NCBI GenBank assembly: GCA_023135745.1
Contig: JAGLSM010000038.1
Location: 1-9,929 of the forward strand
Source of the DNA: Spirochaetota bacterium
GTDB lineage: Bacteria; Spirochaetota; JAGLSM01
Reading direction: 5' to 3'
DNA: 9,929 bases
Shown here one piece after another: positions 1 through 5,029 of the stretch; positions within the stretch are counted from its first letter, which is position 1, and each line of letters starts with the position of its first letter. The notes beneath the pieces are model-generated. The model was not told where the DNA came from and did no database searches. It saw nothing but the letters and a program-made list of their open reading frames with translations. Both the position numbers and the translations under genes were made by a program.

Positions 1-506
1 TAACAAAAAGCACAAAAATTTCAATGACAACCGACAAACGAAGAAACATTGCCGTGTCAGCGCTTGCATTAACTAAAATTGGAAGAACACTTCCAAAACT
101 TGCTAAATACCCAAAACTTAAACTTTTTGTGGTATCTTCATCGGGCCATGTTAAAAAACTCAATAAAGACAATGCGACACTTGGGGTTTTCTCACCCAAC
201 GGCCGTAAACTGATGGTTGTATATAAGGATGGGAAGCAAAAAGTCGGAGTTATTTCTTCCAGTCTCAGAGGCAGAATTACAACTATTGATAAAAGAACAA
301 CAACATCATATAACAGCGCAGACCTTGTCCCTTCCTGGTATGGTAATAACGCAGTAATTTATTTCAAGGAAATAGATATAATAGGTTCAAACGGTAAAGC
401 AATACACGCGTTCATAAAAAAAATAAACGGCAGTGCTGTTAAAAATCTGCAGGCTGAAATTGATTATCTTATATCAAATAAATTTCATAACACAGGGAGC
501 TTCTAA
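1..506 (+). CDS. C-terminal part of a TolB/WD40-like beta-propeller protein (5' end outside window)
   Basis: The frame is open to the left edge of the window. The first ATG (24) has no Shine-Dalgarno sequence before it, so I read this as the tail of a longer gene rather than a complete 160-aa protein. Two segments resemble TolB/PD40-type propeller blades: one with FSPNGRKLMVVY (compare the family's FSPDGxxLa) and one with VPSWYGNNAVIYF (compare PsWSpDGxxIaF). These alternate with short beta-rich stretches and basic loops. Such propellers usually act outside the cytoplasm or as protein-protein scaffolds, but the N-terminus that would show a signal peptide is not visible. The final ~35 residues look helical and follow the last blade. 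The match is by pattern only; another propeller family is possible. A GC-rich hairpin lies just after the stop. Confidence 0.6.
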   Translation, partial: TKSTKISMTTDKRRNIAVSALALTKIGRTLPKLAKYPKLKLFVVSSSGHVKKLNKDNATLGVFSPNGRKLMVVYKDGKQKVGVISSSLRGRITTIDKRTTTSYNSADLVPSWYGNNAVIYFKEIDIIGSNGKAIHAFIKKINGSAVKNLQAEIDYLISNKFHNTGSF

Positions 507-512
507 ATATAA

Positions 513-538
513 CTATGGCGGTTTAATAGCCGCCGTAG
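513..538 (+). terminator. Stem-loop just after the propeller gene, possible terminator
   Basis: CTATGGCGG (513-521) pairs with CCGCCGTAG (530-538) across an 8-nt loop, giving nine base pairs with one G-T wobble. It begins 6 nt after the stop codon at 506. No T-run follows, so it is not a textbook Rho-independent terminator; it could be a 3'-end stabilising hairpin. Confidence 0.4.
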
Positions 539-632
539 CAGTTATTGATAATAACAATGATTCAACAGTTTTAAAATTTTAATTAACAATTCTAGTTAAA
601 AAACCATTGTTTTATCCAATGAAGAGAATTTT

Positions 633-1658
633 ATGAAAAAACTTGAAGATATAATAGATCATTCTATTGATAATTCCTATATAAAAGGGATTGTTGTTTC
701 TTTACATAGTGATGACCGCTCATTTATCTATGCAAAGGGAAATATTTCAACAGAACAGCAATATTTTATTGCTAGTACCACCAAATTATATGTTTCTGCC
801 ATTTTTTTAAAATTAGCTGAAATGGGAAAACTACAATTAGACGATCCTATAATTGATTATATTTCGCCGGTTCTGTTATCAGGAATTCATCAGTATAAAG
901 GCATTGATTATAGTGCAAAAATCACTCTACATAATTTATTATCTCAGACCTCAGGTCTACCTGATTACTTTTTGGGGAAACGTAAAAATGGCCGCAGTTT
1001 GCAGGATGAAATTCTTGCGGGTAATGATCAGACCTGGAATTTAGAAAGAGTACTTTTAGATATCAGTCAAATGAAGCCCCCCTTTCCTCCTGGTTGGAAA
1101 AACAGAGCGCTATATTCCGATACTAATTATCAGATACTTGGGCGAATTTTGGAAAATATTTATGGGTGTAGTTTAACTGATGTTTTCAAAAAAGAGATTT
1201 TTGAACCTTTAGGATTTCGACACACTTACCTGTATACAGATGTAAGTAATGATACTCCACAACCATTGAATTATAAAAAAAATGTGCTTAATATTCCAAA
1301 AGCAATGGCTTCATTTGGCGCGGATGGAGGAATTGTATCTACTGTAGAGGAGTCAATGATTTTTATAAAGGCGTTTATTAATGGTTTTTTCTTTTCAGAC
1401 AGAACCCTTAAATCAATACAGGTATGGAAAAGAATTTTTTTTCCTTTGCAGTATGGTATCGGTATAGCCCGATTTAAATTACCGAGAATATTCTCACCGT
1501 TTAAACCTTTTCCCGAATTAATTGGTCATTCAGGATTATCCGGTGCTTTTGCCTTTTATTGCCCTTCCAAAAATACATATCTAACAGGTACTGTGAACCA
1601 AATTGCAAAACCGGGAACCTCTTTTAAGCTGATGTTGAAGCTCCTCAATGTATGGTGA
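633..1658 (+). CDS. Serine hydrolase of the class C beta-lactamase / DD-peptidase fold (PF00144)
   Basis: The 341-aa protein carries the three active-site motifs of the penicillin-recognising serine hydrolases. SxxK is S48-T-T-K51 (FIASTTKLY) with nucleophile Ser48, the second motif is Y161-S-D163 in YSDTNYQILG, and the third is H299-S-G301. The LLSQTSGLPDY stretch near residue 103 is also typical. Family members include esterases, D-amino-acid peptidases and beta-lactamases, so the substrate cannot be named. The second motif has Asp where classical members have Asn (YxN). There is no signal peptide or membrane helix, so the protein is probably cytoplasmic, which argues against a role as a periplasmic beta-lactamase. 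The start at 633 has GAAGAG 6 nt upstream. The gene converges with ligA, leaving 11 bp between the stops and no terminator, so the two transcripts probably overlap at their 3' ends. Confidence 0.9.
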   Translation: MKKLEDIIDHSIDNSYIKGIVVSLHSDDRSFIYAKGNISTEQQYFIASTTKLYVSAIFLKLAEMGKLQLDDPIIDYISPVLLSGIHQYKGIDYSAKITLHNLLSQTSGLPDYFLGKRKNGRSLQDEILAGNDQTWNLERVLLDISQMKPPFPPGWKNRALYSDTNYQILGRILENIYGCSLTDVFKKEIFEPLGFRHTYLYTDVSNDTPQPLNYKKNVLNIPKAMASFGADGGIVSTVEESMIFIKAFINGFFFSDRTLKSIQVWKRIFFPLQYGIGIARFKLPRIFSPFKPFPELIGHSGLSGAFAFYCPSKNTYLTGTVNQIAKPGTSFKLMLKLLNVW

Positions 1659-1669
1659 TATAGACTGAA

Positions 1670-3712
1670 TTATTTAATCATTTTCAGGAATTCTTTTTCA
1701 TCCACAATAGTTACTCCAAGATTTTCTGCCTTGGAAAGTTTACTTCCGGCACCGTCTCCCGCAAGCAGATGTGTTGTTTTTGATGAGATAGAGATAAGTA
1801 CTGCTGCACCTCTTTTTTTTAATTCTATCTTTGCTTTGTCACGCGGTTTAAAATTTTCAAAACTTCCTGTTACACACCATCTTTGACCGACAAATATCTG
1901 CTTATCTTTCGCATTATCTTTCTTTTCATACTCCATTTTTAAACCAAGGTCAGTAAGCCGATTTATTATATCAAGATTATGACTGTTGCTGAATTCCTTT
2001 ACAAATAGTTCCGCAAGAACATCACCAATACCATCAATTAACGCAAAAGCCTCAATATCTTTATTTTTTGCAGCAGATAGAATATCCCGCATTTTATTAA
2101 ATCCATTTTCAACAAGTACTTCAACCGTACGTTTGCCCAAACCCTCAAATCCAAGAGCAGTTAAGACTGCCGGAAAGGGTTTGTTTTTACTTTTATTTAA
2201 ACCCTCTCGTATAAGGTTTATTTTTTTTTCACCAAAACCCTCTTCATCCAATAACAATTCATAATTAAAATTATAAAAATCAGCCGGAGTTTTAATAAAA
2301 CCCTTGTTAAACAAAAATCTTACAGTCTTTTCTCCAAGACCATTTATATCAAGACCGGCTTTTCCCGCAAAATGCGCGAGACGGCCGACAACTCTCTCGG
2401 GACAGAAAAAATTAGTACAGAAACTATGTGCTCCGTCCCTTTTAAGAGGAGTACCGCATTCAGAACATTCATCAGGAAGCACCCAGACTTTATTTCCGTC
2501 ATGATTTTCTTCCAAAACTTCTTCTACAGCGGGGATAACATCGCCTCTCTTTGAAATAGTAACTGTATCACCAATACAGAGGTTGAGCATATTAATGTAA
2601 TCCTGATTGTGGAGGGTTGCTCTGCTGATCTTGCTTCCCGCCAATTCGACAGGTTCCAATTCTGCTACCGGCGTAATCCTGCCGTTTCTACCTATTTGAG
2701 GAGTAATCCCAAGTAGCTTTGTAACAGCCTGCGGCGCTTCAAACTTGTAAGCAACAGCCCATCTTGGATGATGAGCAGTATATCCAAGTTTTTCCCTGAT
2801 TGGAATCTCATTAACCTTCAGCACAAGCCCGTCTATTTCATAATCAAGAGAACTTCGCTGTTTTTGCTTTTGTTCTATAAAAGATTCGATATCATTCATA
2901 TTCCCGAAAAACCAGGAGGGCCGGAGGTTTTTTGCGGCTTCAGCATCTTTATTCTCACTTGAAAAATATCCGATTTGCTGATTAATCCTAAATCCCATCT
3001 TGTCCAGATAATCAAGAATCTCAACATGACTAAAATCTGAGCCCTCTATATAACCTTCATATATAAATACATCCAAGGGTACCGCCGCGGCTTTCGAAGA
3101 TTTTACACTTCTTAGTATACCCGCGGCAAGATTACGCGGATTTGAATAAATTCCGCCGGATTCAGCATTGTATTTTTGAAAAGATTTCTTTCCAATAAAT
3201 ATTTCACCGCGTACTACAATATCTATATTTTGATTCAAGTGAAGCGGGACGGAAGGAATTGTCTTTACATTTTCTGTAATATCATTTCCAACACTCCCGT
3301 TTCCTCTGGTAACAGCTCTTTCAAGTATTCCATTGCTGTAATAAAGGACAATGGAAGCACCGTCGATCTTTTGTTCCACGACAATACTAACCTTTTCTTC
3401 GGCAAGCCTGACAACCTTTTCTATCCATTGAGTAAGATCCTCAGTAGAATAGCACTTGTCCAGACTCAATACAGGTATTGTATGTTCAACTTCAGGAAGA
3501 GTATTATCCAAATCCGAACCCACCCTTTTTGTAGGAGAATCAGGATACTGTAATTCCGGATAATCGGTTTCTAATTTTGTTAATTCATCAAAAAGAGCAT
3601 CATATTCTCTATCAGAAATCTCCGGCTCAGCCTTAACATAGTATAAATACTGGTGTTTCAGAAGAATCTTTGATAATTCTTTTACTCTTTCGTCATTTGG
3701 CTTAATATTCAT
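1670..3712 (-). CDS. ligA: NAD(+)-dependent DNA ligase LigA
   Basis: LigA seals nicks between Okazaki fragments and in repair, using NAD+ to adenylate its lysine. All domains are present in the 680 residues, the usual length. The Ia domain (about 1-70) has HQYLYYV and ISDREYDALFDEL. The nucleotidyltransferase domain has catalytic Lys115 in KIDG, VRGEIF (167-172), NPRNLAAG and DGLVLKVN (294-301). The OB fold (about 320-400) follows, with RITPVAELEPV and RGDVIP. The zinc finger is Cys416-Cys419-Cys432-Cys437, followed by helix-hairpin-helix repeats (about 440-600) and a C-terminal BRCT domain (607-680, with AGSKLSKAENLGV). The motif after the catalytic lysine reads RGNG (136-139) rather than the more usual RGDG. 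No Shine-Dalgarno sequence precedes the ATG; the 15-nt leader is AU-rich and abuts a perfect inverted repeat. Nothing suggests inactivity. Confidence 0.98.
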   Translation of the reverse strand: MNIKPNDERVKELSKILLKHQYLYYVKAEPEISDREYDALFDELTKLETDYPELQYPDSPTKRVGSDLDNTLPEVEHTIPVLSLDKCYSTEDLTQWIEKVVRLAEEKVSIVVEQKIDGASIVLYYSNGILERAVTRGNGSVGNDITENVKTIPSVPLHLNQNIDIVVRGEIFIGKKSFQKYNAESGGIYSNPRNLAAGILRSVKSSKAAAVPLDVFIYEGYIEGSDFSHVEILDYLDKMGFRINQQIGYFSSENKDAEAAKNLRPSWFFGNMNDIESFIEQKQKQRSSLDYEIDGLVLKVNEIPIREKLGYTAHHPRWAVAYKFEAPQAVTKLLGITPQIGRNGRITPVAELEPVELAGSKISRATLHNQDYINMLNLCIGDTVTISKRGDVIPAVEEVLEENHDGNKVWVLPDECSECGTPLKRDGAHSFCTNFFCPERVVGRLAHFAGKAGLDINGLGEKTVRFLFNKGFIKTPADFYNFNYELLLDEEGFGEKKINLIREGLNKSKNKPFPAVLTALGFEGLGKRTVEVLVENGFNKMRDILSAAKNKDIEAFALIDGIGDVLAELFVKEFSNSHNLDIINRLTDLGLKMEYEKKDNAKDKQIFVGQRWCVTGSFENFKPRDKAKIELKKRGAAVLISISSKTTHLLAGDGAGSKLSKAENLGVTIVDEKEFLKMIK

Positions 3713-3726
3713 TGAAAATAAATAGC

Positions 3727-3756
3727 ATATAAAACTTATAAATGGAAGTTTTATAT
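3727..3756. repeat. Perfect inverted repeat immediately upstream of ligA
   Basis: ATATAAAACTT (3727-3737) and AAGTTTTATAT (3746-3756) are exact reverse complements separated by 8 nt. The inner edge lies 15 bp upstream of the ligA start codon at 3712. It could be a protein-binding operator over the ligA promoter, or a weak hairpin in the ligA leader. It contains AT-rich hexamers usable as -10 elements, but I found no convincing -35. Confidence 0.6.
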
Positions 3757-3813
3757 TGGGGTCGGAGGTGAATGTTTGTCACTCGGGGTCGTGAATATCC
3801 AAGAATTATGAAA

Positions 3814-3860
3814 CGCTGATGACGCGGATTCGGCTGATTTACACTGATCTATTTGATCGG
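3814..3860. repeat. Degenerate tandem units of about 9 nt built around GAT
   Basis: Five GAT triplets begin at 3818, 3827, 3836, 3846 and 3855, spaced 9, 9, 10 and 9 nt apart. Most sit in a unit of the form CGCTGATGA, CGCGGATTC, GGCTGATTTA or CACTGATCTA. From memory, similar CGCGGATT/CTGATTTAC periodic stretches are found dispersed in intergenic DNA of many bacteria. There is no open frame that the periodicity would serve. Confidence 0.55.
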
Positions 3861-3888
3861 AACAAAAAGCATTAATGAATCAGTATCA

Positions 3889-4032
3889 GTTGCATAATCC
3901 TATTTTTTTGAAAAATGCACTGCCTGAGTAGATAAACATTGATTGCCAAACAAATTAACACCTGCAAAACCGCATCTTTCTGTAATTAATCATATACGAG
4001 TTTGCATTTTCAAAAAAATAGGATTATGCAAC
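3889..4032. mobile_element. MITE-like element: 144 bp with 30/31-bp terminal inverted repeats
   Basis: The left arm (3889-3919, 31 nt, starting GTTGCATAATCC) and the right arm (4003-4032, 30 nt, ending GGATTATGCAAC) are reverse complements apart from one extra A in an A-run of the left arm. They flank about 83 bp with no credible coding capacity. Long near-perfect terminal repeats around a short non-coding core are the signature of a non-autonomous IS derivative. I see no clear target-site duplication: the flanks are ...CAGTATCA on the left and ACCCTCTT... on the right. The parent IS family cannot be assigned from the ends alone. It lies in the gap between ligA and the four-Cys gene, so it disrupts no recognisable gene. 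Confidence 0.75.
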
Positions 4033-4047
4033 ACCCTCTTACACATT

Positions 4048-4080
4048 AAGGCATTTGCGCTTACAGCGCAAATGCCTTTT
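4048..4080 (+). terminator. Perfect 13-bp hairpin, terminator-like, next to the MITE end
   Basis: AAGGCATTTGCGC (4048-4060) pairs exactly with GCGCAAATGCCTT (4066-4078) across the loop TTACA. The + strand tail is only TTTT (4077-4080) before A residues, and the - strand tail is TTAAT, so either orientation would be a modest terminator. No gene reads into it on the + strand. It insulates the promoter of the following four-Cys gene. Confidence 0.55.
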
Positions 4081-4091
4081 AAAACATCAAA

Positions 4092-4120
4092 TAGACAGAT
4101 TAATAAATTCATGTTATGCT
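4092..4120 (+). promoter_or_regulatory. Sigma70-type promoter for the four-Cys gene
   Basis: TAGACA (4092-4097) and TATGCT (4115-4120) are separated by exactly 17 nt and match the -35/-10 consensus at 5/6 and 4/6 positions. The expected transcription start, about 7 nt after the -10, falls at or next to the ATG at 4127, which predicts a leaderless or nearly leaderless mRNA. Confidence 0.5.
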
Positions 4121-4126
4121 TTTACT

Positions 4127-4354
4127 ATGAAATACCCATATTGTCCTAAATGCCTTCATTTTCAATTGAAACATGCAGATCCATTCCCTTATCAATGTAC
4201 TCTATGGGAAATTAAATCGGTAAGCCAACACCCAACCTATTCAGTTTATAGAGCGACAGGACAGCATTGTAATTATTTTAAAGCAAAAAATATCAGCAAA
4301 AAAAATAAAAATAAAAAATCGGATAAAGAATCCGACTTTGACGTGAAAGTTTAA
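4127..4354 (+). CDS. Small four-cysteine (putative zinc-binding) protein, 75 aa
   Basis: The protein starts MKYPYCPKCLHF and has Cys6, Cys9, Cys24 and Cys48. The pattern is CPKCxHF, then PFPYQC, KSVSQHP, TGQHC and F-K. From memory, this resembles a widespread small family of about 60 aa (C-x2-C-x-H/Y, P-Y/H-G-C, K-S, P, SG-x-x-C-x-x-F), whose members are sometimes labelled uracil-DNA glycosylase without good reason. Four cysteines in two pairs suggest one zinc site. The function is unknown. I prefer the ATG at 4127 to an upstream TTG at 4055, because the family motif begins right after it and the upstream frame runs through a hairpin. No Shine-Dalgarno sequence is present, and a promoter places the transcript start at the ATG. 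The last ~20 residues are Lys/Asp/Ser-rich and coincide with a - strand terminator. Confidence 0.75.
   Translation: MKYPYCPKCLHFQLKHADPFPYQCTLWEIKSVSQHPTYSVYRATGQHCNYFKAKNISKKNKNKKSDKESDFDVKV
4300..4336 (-). terminator. Rho-independent terminator on the - strand, inside the end of the four-Cys gene
   Basis: Read on the - strand, TCGGAT (4335-4330) pairs with ATCCGA (4324-4319) across a 5-nt loop. A long T-rich tract follows (4318 down to about 4300), interrupted only by a few A residues. This is the strongest intrinsic terminator form in the window. It implies - strand transcription from the 4360-4550 interval. Confidence 0.6.
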
Positions 4355-4362
4355 TCCCTCGA

Positions 4363-4505
4363 CTACTGCCTTGATAAACCTATAATCAGCTTAAGCATAT
4401 CAGCCTTCTCTTCTCCCATTTAAACTTTTTCGTGTAAATTCGGGTGATGGCCTGCGGCGGTTCTTCGAATAGCGTGGTTCTTTTATTTTCTATTAAAACT
4501 TGCAT
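4363..4505 (-). other. Possible short - strand transcript or decayed gene between the four-Cys gene and thioredoxin
   Basis: The - strand between the palindrome at 4507-4546 and the terminator at 4336-4300 contains two short overlapping frames. One has 39 codons (4505-4386, MQVLIENKRTTLFEEPP...). The other has 18 codons (4419-4363, MGEEKADMLKLIIGLSRQ) and overlaps its end. They look like one reading frame broken by a frameshift, or simply chance frames over a small RNA. I recognise neither. The terminator downstream is the main reason to record this unit; no good - strand promoter was found. Confidence 0.25.
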
Positions 4506-4528
4506 TCCCCCATATTACATAGTATAAT
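4500..4528 (+). promoter_or_regulatory. Sigma70-type promoter of the thioredoxin gene
   Basis: TTGCAT (4500-4505) and a consensus TATAAT (4523-4528) are separated by exactly 17 nt. The expected start near 4535 leaves a leader of about 19 nt carrying GGGGG (4542-4546) as ribosome-binding sequence 7 nt before the ATG at 4554. Confidence 0.65.
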
Positions 4529-4546
4529 TACTATATAATATGGGGG
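4507..4546. promoter_or_regulatory. 40-bp imperfect palindrome over the thioredoxin promoter, likely operator
   Basis: Outer arms CCCCCATATTA (4507-4517) and TAATATGGGGG (4536-4546) are exact reverse complements. After one C/A mismatch, inner arms ATAGTA (4519-4524) and TACTAT (4529-4534) pair around TAAT. The centre lies on the -10 box, so a dimeric protein bound here would block or redirect RNA polymerase. The right arm also supplies the G-run used as ribosome-binding site. Confidence 0.55.
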
Positions 4547-4553
4547 TAATAAT

Positions 4554-4904
4554 ATGAGTGAAATGCTGACAAAAGAACGTTTTTTAACTGATGTTTTTAA
4601 TTATGAAAAAAACAAAGAATGGAAATTTGAAGGGGATATTCCCTGTGTTATTGACTTTTATGCGGACTGGTGCGGACCATGTAAAATGGTAGCGCCAATT
4701 ATGGATCAACTTTCCGATGAGTACAAGGGAAAGGTTAATTTTTATAAAATTGACACAGAAAAAGAAATGGAACTGGCAGGAACTTTCGGCATACAAAGTA
4801 TCCCATCAATTCTTTTTGTGCCAAAAGAGGGTAAACCTCAGATGGCTGCGGGAGCTCTTCCAAAGGAAACTTTTAAGGAAATAATTGATAAAGATCTCCT
4901 GTAA
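4554..4904 (+). CDS. trxA: Thioredoxin
   Basis: This 116-aa cytoplasmic disulfide reductase has the redox motif W39-C40-G-P-C43, the FYADWCGPCKMVAP context, and cis-Pro84 in SIPSILF. The fold is complete, with the usual length plus a short N-terminal extension (MSEMLTKERFLTDVFNYEKNKEW) that I associate with Bacteroidota/Spirochaetota thioredoxins, as is the ending GKPQMAAGALPKETF. It would reduce disulfides in enzymes such as ribonucleotide reductase, using electrons from thioredoxin reductase, which is not in the window. It appears to be monocistronic: its own palindromic promoter precedes it and a hairpin follows. The start is fixed by GGGGG 7 nt upstream. The symbol trxA is by family; the genome may have other paralogues. 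Confidence 0.95.
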   Translation: MSEMLTKERFLTDVFNYEKNKEWKFEGDIPCVIDFYADWCGPCKMVAPIMDQLSDEYKGKVNFYKIDTEKEMELAGTFGIQSIPSILFVPKEGKPQMAAGALPKETFKEIIDKDLL

Positions 4905-4922
4905 TATTGAGATCTATCCCGG

Positions 4923-4948
4923 TTGGGGCACGATGCATCGCGCCCCAA
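4923..4948 (+). terminator. Stem-loop after thioredoxin, probable terminator
   Basis: TTGGGGC (4923-4929) pairs with GCCCCAA (4942-4948). The loop contains a further self-complementary CGATGCATCG. It begins 19 nt after the stop codon. The following sequence, TTGAACC, is not T-rich, so termination may be incomplete. Confidence 0.5.
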
Positions 4949-4988
4949 TTGAACCCTAAAGTCTATATTTGACGATTCAATAAACTAT

Positions 4989-5005
4989 TTCAAAATTGTT
5001 TTGAA
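4989..5005. repeat. Short perfect inverted repeat upstream of the interrupted membrane gene
   Basis: TTCAAAA (4989-4995) and TTTTGAA (4999-5005) flank TTG, 24 bp before the ATG at 5030. It could be an operator; a weak -10-like TATATT (5014-5019) follows. In DNA this AT-rich a 7-bp palindrome may be chance. Confidence 0.3.
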
Positions 5006-5029
5006 TATCATTTTATATTAGTATTCCCT

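Noticed and set aside
3176..3553. 125-aa + strand frame opposite ligA, and similar antisense frames at 1986, 2304, 2372 and 2768
   Set aside because: They lie opposite strongly conserved LigA motifs, lack domain signatures, and are explained as shadows of ligA.
3758..3791. Direct repeat GGGGTCG at 3758 and 3785
   Set aside because: It is only 7 bp, occurs twice, and has no further extension or spacing pattern; it may be chance.
3943..4149. 68-aa + strand frame crossing the MITE right end
   Set aside because: It runs through the terminal inverted repeat, the 13-bp hairpin and the promoter of the next gene. It has no ribosome-binding site and no recognisable motif.
4055..4354. 99-aa version of the four-Cys protein from a TTG at 4055
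   Set aside because: The extra residues would be encoded inside a perfect terminator-like hairpin and a promoter, and the family motif starts right after the ATG at 4127.
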